In this document: piece by piece, positions 22,000-33,959 of the stretch | Layout: the number at the start of each line of letters is the position of its first letter | Position numbering within the stretch: position 1 is the stretch's first letter | Assembly (NCBI GenBank): GCA_003260075.1 | Contig: QLIY01000264.1 | Location: forward strand, 62,001-126,000 | Reading direction: 5' to 3' | Length of the DNA stretch: 64,000 bases | From: Phallusia mammillata | Taxonomy: Eukaryota > Chordata > Ascidiacea > Phlebobranchia > Ascidiidae | Notes under the pieces: model-generated | Told to the model about the DNA's origin: nothing | Seen by the model: the letters and a program-made list of their open reading frames with translations, nothing else | The model's database searches: none | Translations under genes and position numbers: made by a program

Positions 22000-24450
22000 A
22001 GAGCATTTGAGCCTGTCCAAAATTAATTATTGTTTATGCAACAAAATAAAATGCTCTAAGGCAGTTTTACGTTTGATCAAGATAGTTTTGAGTCAGTGTG
22101 TAATGAATTTATTTTGAGAAAGTGTTGTTTTCAGGAGATCCACTGAATCTAATTCAATTACGAAATCGTAGAGAAATTTCAGTTCTTCATATACCGACTC
22201 GCATCCTATCAACTACATGTTCTAAAAAATGTGAATGTGTCGAGCCAGTGAAGATGCGCCTCAAATAACTTATTTTGTTGGGTAAAAGGTCCAGGCCTTT
22301 CAAGTTAACACTTGCATTAGATATTTGGCGCGGTTTGTGACTATCCTTGTGGTGGGTTTACCAGTCTTAGTACCTTTCCCTGGTAGGAACCGGAACTTGG
22401 TTTGAATTCTAACGCATGTGAATTTTTCTCGTTTACACTATGCTGCATGTAAATGAAAAGAGCAGTTTTACCTATTTTACCACATTGCGCTACCTACTTA
22501 GTTCGTTTATTAATGGGCCGAACCGGATTGACCATGTTATGATCAAAATTATAAGGTGTTTGAATATGTCTTATTTTCATGCAAATTTGTTCTTAGTTGT
22601 GCCCCCCCCCCAGCAGTTTTACCTATTTTACCACATTGCGCTACCTACTTAGTTCGTTTGTTAATGTGGCCGAACCGGATTGACCATGCTATGATCAAAA
22701 CTATAAGGTTTTTGATTCTGTCTTATTTTCATGCAAATTTGTTCATAAGTTAGTTGTAAATATTTTGCTTCACGAGATATTACTTTAGGTTCACTTGCTT
22801 CCCCCCCCCCCTTTCGCACAAAATAAACTGGTTTTGGGAAGGCTTGTTTTAAGCTTATTTACAGTATATAAGAATAAAAATCAGCTTGCATAAAAAACTG
22901 CAGAGCATTTGAGCCACACCTGTCCAAAATCAGTTATTGAATATGCAACAAAATAAAATGCTCTAAGTCAGTTTTACATTTGATCAAGATCCCCCCCCCC
23001 CAGCCTTCCAGTACAGTAATACCGAGACCAACCAATTTGTTGCCGGAAAAATGCAACGTCTTCACCTGTTGTCCAAACAAAACAAAAAAATCAAAGAAAT
23101 GTTAGTTAAAAAGGTAAGTTGATGTATTTGGTATGGAATCGTCAACGAATTAATAAAAAACATGCTTTACAGAGATATAATAACAGAATCCCCCCCCCCA
23201 ACCTGCTATACTAACTATGACTCAATTAAACCCTTTGGAGGTTTTAGACACTTGACTTTGGTGGCGCCATGGTGGAAACTCATGGTTGGGAAGCAGTGGG
23301 AAAGCTGAAATTATTCATATTTTGCCCCCCCCCCATATTTCGATTCGACTATTATGCATATTGGCTGTTGGTTTGATTTGCATTAGGTGCTGTGACAAAA
23401 TGGTTTCGTTTATCCCTGCTAAATATTTTACTGTTTAATTCCCCCCCCCCCGTGGCTTGTACTTGCGAGCGAGTTTGCCTTTGGCATTTCTGCTGGGCTT
23501 TTTTCGCGTGCAAGCTTAGAGTTTAGCACAGTTCGTTTTTAACTTTGAGGTGACAGGTTATCTTTTGATTTGATTTACTTACTTTAGGTTCACTTGCTCT
23601 AGTGAAAAGTCAAGGTTACTTTAATGTTGGAACTTCTGTGTGCTGTTTATTTAATGATCAACAACAATTTGATACTGTTTTTTCGAGTTTCCTTTTAGCA
23701 TACCACAGAGCAGTTTTATTGCAAGGTCGCAACATGACTGCACCGGATTTTCATTGCTATCCCCCCCCCCAATGTTGGAACTTCTGTGTGCTGTTTATTT
23801 AATGATCAACAACAATTTACTGTTTTTTTCGAATTTCCTTATGGCATACCAGAGCAGTTCTACTGCAAAGTCACAACACGACTGCACCAGATTTTCATTG
23901 CTACCTAGTCAGCCTTCCAGTACAGTAATACCGAGACCAACCAATTTGTTGCCGGAAGAATGCAATGTCTTCATCTGTTGTCCAAACAAAACAAAAAAAT
24001 TCAATGAAATATAGTTAAAAAGGTAAGTTGGTGTATTTGGTATGGTATCGTAAACGCACTAATAAAAATAATATGCTTTGCAGAGATATAATAACAGATG
24101 TTGTGAATTGAGCGCTGATATATTGGAGAACCATGAAAGTATGGAAAAAAACATTTGAAACCGTGAGAAAACAATCAAAGATGTGAAATCTACTTGATCA
24201 ACCAATGTTTGTCTTATTACTTGCATGTGTAAGTGTATCTTTTGTTTCTATTTTAAATTAAACCTGCTATACTAACTATGACTCAATTAAACCCTTTGGA
24301 GGTTTTAGGCACTTGACTTTGGTGGTGCCATATTCAGTGGAAACTCATGGTTGGGAAGCAGTGGGGAAGCTGAAATTATTCCTATTTTATTAATATTTGT
24401 TTTCGCATAAGACGTGCAGAATAAACAGTACAAATTTTGTGGATTAATAT
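22000..24450. other. Repetitive, mis-assembled region with seven poly-C joints
   Basis: C runs at 22602, 22801, 22991, 23190, 23325, 23441 and 23761 separate pieces that mostly repeat nearby DNA. Copies: 22440-22600 near 22612-22750; 21909-22085 again at 22811-22990; 23001-23190 again at 23909-24090; 23200-23320 again at 24262-24390; 23622-23760 again at 23771-23905. A weak tRNA-like SINE trace lies near 22300-22440. No coding exon can be supported. Confidence 0.75.
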
Positions 24451-25371
24451 GAGACACCACTAAAAATTCGGCTATGAAAATTTTTATGTAATGCCCTTTT
24501 TGTTTTAATGCCTTTATGCTTGCTTTGCCTGGTGGTTAATGAATCTATGATCTTATCACTGCCTGGTACCATCCTAGAAAAATCAAGCACTAAATAATAA
24601 ATTGCAGTTTCCAAACCGGTATAAAATTATACAATCCATACAAAGGCTGTACGTAATACACAAAAACAATTCTACTTGCAAAATGTTGACATAATTACAC
24701 CATAGGCTTTTATGTTTAAGGCGGTGAAGTAAATGACAGGGAACAAAAACTAGTTTTAAGCACTTTCTGATTCGAACTCAGTTGTGACCATAACCGGGAG
24801 TACGTGAGGTTGTTGCAACTTGTTTGCATTGTAGATATCTCCCAAGAGAATGTCGTCCTTTGTATTTCTTGCTTGTTCAGAGAGCTCTGTAAGCGACGAT
24901 GCTTTAAATATTTTGCTTCAAACCAACTGCAGACATCTCCAAGAGGCGGTTCGTTCTTTAGTTAATACATTAAGGTATTCGCTCATTCTAAAAAATAAAA
25001 CCGTTCAACTTAAAAAGTGCATGTTCTTAAATGCAGACTTTTGAACCGGGAGGGGATGTGATTCCAAAACGCAGGCAGGTTAGGGCTATTTGTAAAAACC
25101 CCCCCCCCCCCAAGCAACTGCTTGGAAACCATAGTGAAGTCGGCTCAGTGTCACAGTCGGCTCACATGCTTTTAAATTATAGAATGATTAAGAATGTGTA
25201 TCGAATAGTATATTCACAATTTCACTGAATGTAGAATGTTACTAAATGTGCAACGACTTTCCCATAAATAAACTAAAATTCAGGTTTTAAAATACAATTT
25301 ACAGAACAGACTTGCTACAACTTACAAAAAACCAAAACAGCTTTTAATCACTTTTAAGATCAAATTACAAC
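24451..25371. other. Intergenic; no gene supported
   Basis: A 64-codon plus frame at 24850 (MSSFVFLACSESSVSDDALN) has no partner exons or recognisable domain. A 13-C run lies at 25099-25111. The minus-strand ATTAAA at 25343-25348, about 24 nt past the NLR stop, is a possible poly(A) signal for that gene. Confidence 0.4.
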
Positions 25372-28300
25372 TTACACGACGGACTCAATGGTGGAATGAT
25401 TTTCACAGGCTTCCAGCAGCTCGACCAAACTTTTTATTTCCAACTTTGCGTCACACAATCTGACCGTCTTCAACTTTCTGTGCGCTGTGACGCAAGCAAC
25501 GAACGACGTCACTGATTCTGGAGAGCACCTTGTCGCCATAGTTTCACCGATCCCTGTAACAACGAAATAAGATCATCTGACAAATTATTCATCAAATTTG
25601 CCATTATATTGTAACATTAATGTGAAGAATTCGACTCAAACTCAAGCTCTAAACGAGATTAAAATTAAAATGTTCACACCAGAGTTGCCCCCCCCCCCCC
25701 CCCCCCCCCGTCGGGCCGGGCTTTTCGGGCCGGGTTCGGGCACTCTGTGTCAATATTATTTTTTGAATAAATTTTACTAGCTAAGTAGCTGATTGATGCC
25801 TTGTTCGAGACCAACTGTCTATTGTGCTTCTTGTTTTGGTTTTTCCTGGGGCTTCATTGTATAAGCCTGTCAATCAAACTTTCTGGCCTAAAAGGGCTTC
25901 TCAAAAACAATTCGGGTTCGGGCTGCAATTTCAGACCCGTTTACAACTCTGGTTCACACTTACCGGAGAGATCAAGATCCTTTAAACTTCGTAGTCCACC
26001 TTCGTTTCCATTTGCAGTCGCTTGTGGAATTGCTTTGCTGAACCCTAAAAAAGAAATTATGCTCAATTGGGGTCAAATCACAAATAACATTTTACCACTC
26101 TGAAAAAAGGGTATTAAAACTGCAGACTGAAACACTTTTGCTTAAGAAATCAGCCGCAAAAATATAACCACGTATCTGCTTTTACAGAAACTGACGATGC
26201 CTGTTTATTTAAGGCGAAATATATATTTCTGATATTTAAAGAAAAGTTTTATGCTTTTTACCTGTTTTTTTTTGCATATGAAAACAGTCTAAATATTAAA
26301 ACTGCAGGCAATGTTTAGATGAACTCAATTCAACCCTTGTTAGGGTAACTGCTTCTAAGTGCATAAACACTTGTACTCAACATGACAAGAACGAAAAGAA
26401 ACTGAAATAAAAATGAACTTGCCTTCAATTGGAAGAAAAACTTGCGTAAAATCCAAAGCGCAATCTCCAAAGTAGTTCTCTCCTAAATCCAAAATTTCCA
26501 AAGCGTGACAGTCCCGCAAATGATACTTTAGAGCGGAGAGAGCAACTGTGCCGATCTGGACGCAGGACATGCGCAGACATCTTAACCTTGGATGACCTTG
26601 AAATGCTCGGGCAATGACGCAGGCGTTTACGTCACCAACAAAGTTGTGGCTAATGTCGAAGTATTCCAGAACTTTAAGCGAGGTTAAACTCTGGACAAGT
26701 GCCTTAATAGCGGACTCATCTTGCAGGTAGCTCTCGCGCACATCCAAGTGGCGAAGTGTTTGACCGAGATTGGTCCGCAACGTGGCAGTAGAGAGTGCTA
26801 GGAAGGATTTTCGGTTTAGACAGGCGTTGTGCAGCGACAGCACCTAAACATAAACTTTATTAAAACAAAGATTTAAACAAATTGAAGACTAGTGGATGCC
26901 ATTTTCTCGTCCCTAAAATGTCCTTTTATGTAAACTTGTGTTCATGTATCACATAGTATGGTGTGGGATGTTGATGTTTTGAAACTTTTGCCAGAAAAGA
27001 ACAAACAGTACAAGCTTGTTTCAATATAACTATTTTATCATATCATCGGGTCTTGAGCGTTTTCACTTTGGAATATTTCACTTTATTGCTCTGGAGAAGC
27101 CCTACCGTTGTGGTGGGTCAAACGTCAGCAAATATACAAGTTCCCTAAAAAACGACCAGTACTTTGTTTAGCATTACACCAGTTGCACGACAAATTTGTT
27201 AAACATTACAAGTAGTATACCTGGCAGACATGATTCGTTTTTCAACCCACCTGCAAGTCTTGTAGATGATGAAGGTTTTCGCAGATATTTGCCAACCCGC
27301 CTTCTAGCTGATTCTCCGACAGGTCCAACCTCTGAAGGAAAGGGACACGCTTGAGCAGCGAAGCTAGGCGTGCGCACTGTTGCGTGTCAAATCCACATGC
27401 CGGAAATCCAAGCTCAACCAATGGAACGACCCACTTTGATTCCTCGTCAAACAAGGAAAAGAATAACAGCGAATCATTAAGACTGAGGTGCAAATATTCC
27501 AACAAAGGCAATTTCTTGACAGCGCGGCCGATCGCCAAATAGCCCCCCCCCCTAAACAGTTGCCCCGGTGGTCGCCCACCGAAAGACCGCGACACAATTC
27601 AGCTACGTGATTATCGGTCACGTGTTTCGCGTTCGGAAGGAAAAGCTCCTCCATAAAGGGGAGATTCCCTAAAGCGAGAACCACGAGGTGCATGTTTTCC
27701 CCCTCGAGCGCGTTTAAATAGAGATGACGGATCCAAAACTGTGACCCCCCCCCCTAAACAGTTGCCCCGGTGGTCGCCCACCGAAAGACCGCGACACAAT
27801 TCGGCCACGTGATTATCGGTCACGAGTTTCGCGTTCGGAAGGAAAAGCTCCTCCATGAAAGGGAGATTCCCCAAAGCGAGAACCACGAGGTGCATGTTTT
27901 TCCCCTCGAGCGCGTTTAAATAGAGATGACGGATCCAAAACTGTGGTGACGTCATTGATGACCTCACGGAACCTGATGACGTCAGGGTCGGTCGACAGCG
28001 GTCACTTAAAAACACCAATGCTTGCATGCTTTTGTTTGATAGTAATTCCCCGTATTTGAACTGCAATCCGATTCCGTCTTTCCTGTAGTCGTGACCGCGA
28101 TAGTTTATTGGCCACTTGTGGTCGCTGTTGTAGTGCTCAGTGAGTTCTTTTATCGGGGTTTCGATTTCGGTCGCTGTAAAGGTTTTCACTGACATTAACT
28201 TGGCTATGGTTTGGGGCGATGACTTCGCTTCGTAGAAACAATGGAGTATTGTAAGTTTTGTAGCTTCGTGCAAGCTTGAGTCAGTGGCATCTGAAACTGA

Positions 28301-31300
28301 AAAAAAGTGTGAAAAGTATAATCTTTAAAATTGCTGATTTGAAAAACTGTTTGGTAGATACCAAGCGTTCACTTTATTAACCCAGACATTAAAGTCAATA
28401 CAAATGAAATGTAATTTTTCTCAGACCTGTGCTGTTCAGTGAGGGACTTTTCCTATGCAGTAACTCCGTCAGGAATCCAACGATAGTCTCTACCATTGAG
28501 CCACTTGCGGCGCAACACAACTGAAAGAAATTGCGCAGTATGTGGGACTTCCCCAAGGTGGTTACATGCTCTTGAAGCAGAGACACCAGTTGATCACGTG
28601 ATACGATTGTTTTATCAGACGCGATTCTGCCAAAAATAAAAATATTTCAAAATTGTATAGCTTTAGACCACTAGAGTAATTGTGTAAATGGTTTTACGAA
28701 TTTAGTAAAAAGTTTTGATAGAAACCCTTTTATGTTCAAGTAACAAAGTTTTTTTCTTTTAAATCAAACCCATTTTTCATCAAATTGCTTTAAACCTTAT
28801 TATCCTTACGAAGCAGATGCATTTATACGTTTGGCACTTGATTGTACAATGATTGTACAAAACTGGTTTCGAAACCATATGTGGTCTATACAATCTTACC
28901 TTGCAGCAAACAGGTCCTCATACAAGACGTGAGAAAATTTCGCATAAACTTCCACTTGATTTGTGTTCCTATCCATGGACTCGATGCTGATCATAATTCC
29001 ATGTTTTAGGAAAAGTTTAATAAGTTCACAGTTGTAACTGGATGTGCTGTACATGCTGCATGAATCGCCAAGCAATTTGCGGGATAGAACCTCGCGTGAA
29101 AATTGGAGATCGGGGTCTTGTTGATGTTTCGTATGTAAAGGCAAGCACCTTAAAAAATGACAAAGTGGATGTCAATAGAGTCATTGACACTGGATGAACG
29201 TCTGTAAGTGTTTAAGCAAGCTTTGTACAGAATATAGACAATTTCGGTAAAATACATTTTTTGCATGAGAATGTTATCGAGTTAGCCATTATCGAGTAGG
29301 GTTAATTACATAGATATACTTGGCGAATTTGATACCCGTTTAGTCAGAATCGCCTGTTTAAGTGGTGCCAGTGGTAGATTTTAATTAGAAATTAAAACGC
29401 TATGACAATGTTGGAAAGCAAAACTATCATAAACAAGCAGTCTAAATTCAAACACAACTGTGTACTGGGTAATAAACACATTCAACTTTTGTAACAAAAG
29501 TTTGCACACACCTGTTAAACGATATTTTCAGAATATCGTAAGTGGTTTCCAATCCTGGGCATGGTTTGTTGGGCTTGAAATCTGTGCAAATACAAAATTT
29601 AAAACCAACTTAAAATTTTGATGCACAATTTTCTCACTTCTACTTATTTCCTTCCAAGCGTCACACAACAGATACGTCATTATGGGTGACGTCACTACGC
29701 CATCGTAGACGTCACGTTGGTAAACCTGAATGAAGTTAAGGAACTCGGAAACTCGAGATTTTTCTTCCATGACGTCAAAAAACTTCTTCGAATGCTTTAT
29801 GACGTCATATTTAGTAAATCCTTCTATGACGTAATGCTCCCACGTGACTGGAACGTCTTTTAGCACCAGTAGGTTTTCGGCCATTTTCTCTTCCTCGGTT
29901 TGATGCGGCAGGTAGGATGACGTCATGATGACGTTGCATTTCGGCCAAAGATGACCAATTATGACGTCATAGAATTCGGAGAGCTCCTCGTTCTCGATTC
30001 CTTGCATTCGATCAAAGTTGTCGAGAAGCAGAAGAATATCTGAACCGCTTGAATTAACGAAGAGATCTTCGATGTCGTCTGACGTCACAGTGCAAGGTTG
30101 TTCGTCACAATTGATAAGAACTGTGACAAAACAAGTTTGTAGCAACAAAAGATAGATTACGGTTTAGTTTGGTTTCTATTTAGATCAAATAATGACATAT
30201 TGGTAAAAAACTCTTTAGCAATGGAGTGGGACTATAAATGCTATTGTAAACTAAACAATCAACTGATGCAATTGTAAACTAACAGTTTAATTTTCAAACC
30301 TTAATTTTTATTTATAGAAATGACAAAGATTTTTGGAGGATCCATTGGTAGCACTTGACCTTTAAAGAGGTTCATGTAAGAGTTCCGCGGCCTAAGTTGT
30401 TTAGCACTTCCCATTGCAATGCTTTTTAACCTTTAGCATTCTTAAATCCAAACACACAGAATAACAACATTTCGACACCTGAATCTAATATTACGTCACA
30501 CAAACTCACCACACTGTTCAAGAATGGCGTCACTCAATCTGGTGTATGGGCTTTCCAATTTCACAAGCGCTAAATCCAAACTGAAGACGAATCGGAATGA
30601 TGTCAGGGTCACGTGGTTTCGGCTCGCCCAATCATAAGCGATCTTCCTCAAAAGGACTGTCTTTCCCGAAGACCAGTCTCCGAAAAGCAGCTTCCTCTTG
30701 CAGAATGAAAAATCCAACATCTCCGTCCAAGCTGTTAGTGACGTCATCGGTGCAAGAGATTTAATGACGTCAGAGCGACAGAGCTCTTTTTCGCTGCAAT
30801 CGTCAATGCGGGACAAATTGGTGACGACATTGTCCATGTTAATGACGTAAAAAGGCTGGGACGGTAGTGGCCTGATTTGACCCCTTTTAAGAATGTATAG
30901 TCTCTTAATTATTTTTTTCAAGAAAGCCGTTTTGAAATCGTCGTCTTGACATGTATCTGTAAAAACAATAGCGAATCCTTGTTTATGAAAAGATTTGCAG
31001 CAAAATTGAGCAAAATAATGCCATTTTAAAAATAGGTTAAACATGAATACACGATTAAATAATTTTTATTTCATTCCATCAGTGAGTTTGATGCTGCAAA
31101 CCAACCCTTTCAATAAGTTTTCAGCTATACACATGGCAGCACAGGTTTGTTCACGTTTATGCTTCTAAGGAAACACCTACCATCAATGTATACACGATTG
31201 TCAATTCTATGTAACACTTTCAATTCGTCAAGGAATTTAAGTTTTGGGCCAACTGGTTTGCTCTGGAGAACATTGGAACGATTTTCTTTGTTTGCAGAAA

Positions 31301-31588
31301 CTGAATGAAACAAATGAGACAAAAATTAGAATCTCAGATACCACATAATATTTAAAACATAATCTCGGAAAACACCTTGTATTTGAGTAGCTTACCGGAA
31401 AAAGCTTTTGCGTGTTTGCCATGAAGTAAGAAAGCGGGACTTAAAGCAAGAGGTCTCTGGTTGCTCTCAGTCACTCCCAGTGGTTGTGACATTGAAAGTT
31501 TCGGTCTATTTAGAGAGGAAAGTTTAAGATGTCGATGTTGACTGAATCGTGATGAAAACTGGTCCCAAGTTTGCACACCATCTTTTCC
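25372..31588 (-). CDS. NLR-type protein: NACHT ATPase, winged helix, leucine-rich repeats (5' end unresolved)
   Basis: Exons on the minus strand: 31588-31396, 31300-31181, 30956-30510, 30120-29638, 29581-29512, 29148-28900, 28626-28427, 28290-27251 (broken by two ten-C joints), 26843-26423, 26044-25964, 25553-25372 (stop). Roughly 1090 codons. Walker A is FGDWSSGKTVLL in exon 3. The Walker B region is DILLLLDNFDRM in exon 4, followed by NVIMTSS. FSHVLYEDLFAA in exon 6 matches the winged-helix motif of NLRs. Exons 8-11 hold ribonuclease-inhibitor-type repeats (LPLLEYLHLSLN, LQRLDLSENQLEGG, LEYFDISHN, LEILDLGENYFGD). Family role: cytosolic sensor that oligomerises through NACHT; ligand unknown. 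Intron 9 uses a GC donor (TTGAAG|GCAAGT). No upstream start was found before 31588; an in-frame ATG lies at 31492. Exon 5 rests on a 56-bp intron and is less certain. Confidence 0.8.
25680..25951. mobile_element. CAGAGTTGTAAACGGG-family element, with poly-C gap
   Basis: Ends CAGAGTTG and CGTTTACAACTCTG, with a perfect 8-bp flank duplication GTTCACAC on both sides. A run of 22 C (25688-25709) replaces part of the left end. The element lies inside the last intron of the NLR gene and is reversed relative to the copy at 19775. Confidence 0.8.
27543..27946. other. False duplication inside the NLR leucine-rich-repeat exon
   Basis: Two ten-C joints (27543-27552 and 27745-27754) bracket a 192-bp segment that repeats 27755-27946 almost exactly. 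Reading through it shifts frame, since the joints add 10 bases each. The upstream frame ends LCRGLSVGDHRGNCL and the correct frame resumes at YLAIGRAVKKLPLLEYL. One copy should be removed before translation. Confidence 0.8.
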
Positions 31589-31682
31589 CTAAAAACAAAC
31601 AAGATATAAATCAAGCTGCAAACAGTGTAAATTGTTTTAACCTATAAGGTTTCAGCAGTGCAGCTGGTAACAGGACAAAGGC

Positions 31683-32143
31683 CAGTAGTTCTCAAACTGT
31701 GCGTCGCGACGCCCTGGTGCGTCGTTCAATTTTTAAAGGGCGTCGCAGAATAGTTTAGTGGTTGAACTCCAACCTAATGGTTTTTGAGAAGCCCATTTAG
31801 GCCCGAAAGTTTGATTGACAGGCCTTTGAAGACTCAGAAAAGACCTACTTGCAAATTTACGTCAATCCGTACTCTACGTCCAAAGACGTTTTGCATAGAG
31901 TGCGGATTGACGTAAATTTGCGTCACAAGTTTTTGATCAAAAATGAGACTGCTCGTTAATGTACGTCGGGACAAAACAGTCCATGTAGTAATTGCGTGAA
32001 CGGCAAGTGTCTGGGGCGACGCTTGGCGGGCTTGTTTTTTTGAACTTGGTTTTAAATTCCTCTTTAACTTTTATTTGCTGGTGCGTCGCAAGTCCAGAAA
32101 ACTTTTCCTGAGGCGTCACAACAAAAAAGTTTGAGAACCACTG
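31683..32143. mobile_element. Non-autonomous hAT-like element nested in an older repeat
   Basis: Inverted ends CAGTAGTTCTCAAACT and AGTTTGAGAACCACTG. If the ends are read one base in, the flanks are CAAAGGCC and GATAGGCC (6 of 8). Inside, 31851-31875 and 31897-31921 form a 25-bp hairpin stem with one mismatch. The flanks match the repeat at 7690-7790, so the element inserted into it. Confidence 0.7.
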
Positions 32144-32212
32144 ATAGGCCATATTGGCTTAAATAGCCAGTTAACGGTACACCAGTTTGTTGGAAGTAAT
32201 ATTTTAATTATC

Positions 32213-32218
32213 CTTTAT
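32213..32218 (-). terminator. Poly(A) signal of the small minus-strand gene
   Basis: AATAAA on the minus strand, about 110 bp after the stop codon at 32328. It supports the view that this gene ends before the NLR begins. Confidence 0.5.
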
Positions 32219-32327
32219 TGGCTAGATTCTTTTGTCAAGATATAAATTGATTAGATATAAAGTTTAACAAATTTTACAGAATTAACAAAATCCAACGGTT
32301 TAGTTAAAACTGTAACTTAGAGTGCGG

Positions 32328-32868
32328 TTATAAAGTTGTTTCTATAGTTAAACGGATGACCTCATTGCGTTTTAGCTCTCTGCTTTCTTTGAGATTCAAA
32401 TAAATCTCATCCCTTTCCCACAATTCCTTTGTCTGCCACCTCATGACGTCGACAAACTTCCGGAAGACGCTTTCCGCTTCCGGTGGCTCCTTTTCACCGA
32501 TTACGTCATCAAACCATCTACGTGACGAAACTCGGTAGCACTGCAAGCGGTCGAGAACCGATGTGATATAGCGCATGCTGGCGGTAAATGATTCCTGGGT
32601 GATCTCGTACGAATGAACCATTCCTGTAAATCAATTACTTTGATGATAATAAGTCTACAGAAAACAGCTTTCAACAGTCATCTTTCTAAATGCATGCAAA
32701 TAATTTCGGAACATCGTCATTGCACACAAACAACATTTTCGGCAATGTATGAAAAACGCGCCAACCTCACTTTCTTATGAGTCCCAGACACATAACACCT
32801 TATAATATGATGTAGCTGCACGTTCAACCAATATCCATCAATTGTGCCCTTCATTGTTTCATAATGTT

Positions 32869-32945
<77 letters not shown>

Positions 32946-33946
32946 TTGTGTCGCTAAGTTCACCAAACAAAATAAACTCATATCTTCTTACATAGACAGC
33001 TGCATTCTATTTAAATAAGGATTCGACGATGACAAATAGGCGATATATATTTTTCATGCTAAACTAATTTGTTTGTTGTTTTAATCTAACGATTAACGCC
33101 CAAACATTTTATAGCTGCATGGAAAATGTTTTGCTTTTTTCAATTTGAAAAATGTAATTGTTATTGTTATTTTATACCCGGTTTTGTATTTGTTACCTTT
33201 CATTCTTTCTTTAAAGTGCACTATACGTATGACGTCAAACAGGGGAAGCACCTGGTGGTTTCCCGGTTCTTCGTCCCAAAATTTCCAGGAGGGATGTTGG
33301 ATTTTGCAGAGAAATCTTGGATTGAAACAAGACTGTTTTGTTTCAAAAGTTTCAAACTTGACACAAATATGAAAACACAGAATTCTTTCACCATGTACAT
33401 ATGTTTTCTGGATATTTCAAAGTAAACTAGTTGTTGGTCGTAAACGGTTGTCGATAGTTTGTTTACCTGATCAGTACAAACATGAGACTTAATTCCAAAT
33501 CGGCGGGATCCACTTCTCTTTTATCCTCGCGGTACAAAATATCAAACATCTCATTGTTGATGAACTGCCCTGCTGTGGATCCGTCTCTAAGGGAGCTTAG
33601 CAATGGACGATTTTCACCCAAAACCTTTGAGACAAAAAATTCAACATCTAAAGACGCTAGCACTATCATTGTATATTTAAATTGCATTATTTTAAGTCAT
33701 TTAGCTGAACACAAGTACCTATATTTTAGCTTAGGTTTTAACAATTTCAAACTCTAATGTAAGAACCTTTTTGGTGTTAAGTTTACAAATACTTACTTCT
33801 GACAAAGTAGCCAGTCTGTCTCCTTTCATAGGAAGATTTTCCAACAAAAACCATCTTACTACGTCAGTCGCGTCGTTGAGCAGCAAGGCAGATAGCCGGA
33901 CAGCCCATTCAAGTTTTGTTGATTCAACAGAAAGGCTGTCAGCCAT
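32328..33946 (-). CDS. Small gene of unknown type, possible death-fold N-terminus
   Basis: Exon 1 33946-33797 starts at ATG just after CACTAG|A, a good (possibly trans-) splice acceptor. Exon 2 is 33624-33467. The last exon, about 32625-32328, ends in TAA. Exons 1-2 encode about 100 residues of short helices (LLLNDATDVVRWFLLENLP, RPLLSSLRDGS, FDILYREDKREVDPADLE) that loosely resemble a death-fold bundle; I cannot assign a subfamily. The last exon encodes a charged helical tail (FVDVMRWQTKELWERDEIYL). Exon 2 ends in phase 2, but the open frame of the last exon needs phase 1, so an exon is probably missing; a 73-C gap lies between them. The gene sits directly upstream of the NLR on the same strand and could be a partner or an alternative 5' part of it. 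Confidence 0.5.
32873..32945. other. 73-base poly-C run, probable gap
   Basis: A pure C run in an AT-rich intron. It may hide the exon needed to reconcile phases in the small minus-strand gene. Confidence 0.6.
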
Positions 33947-33959
33947 TCTAGTGCATGCT

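Noticed and set aside
24850-25044. Small plus-strand gene
   Set aside because: One 64-codon frame with no domain, no partner exons and surrounding assembly joints. It could be a fragment but cannot be supported.
29528-29640. Stop codon ending the NLR protein after the NACHT domain
   Set aside because: Reading straight through gives a stop, but a 56-bp intron (29637-29582, GTGAGA...CACAG) restores a frame that joins the winged-helix exon in phase.
32328-33946. Treating this gene as the confirmed 5' part of the NLR
   Set aside because: It ends with its own stop codon and an AATAAA signal before the NLR exons, so fusion was left as a hypothesis only.
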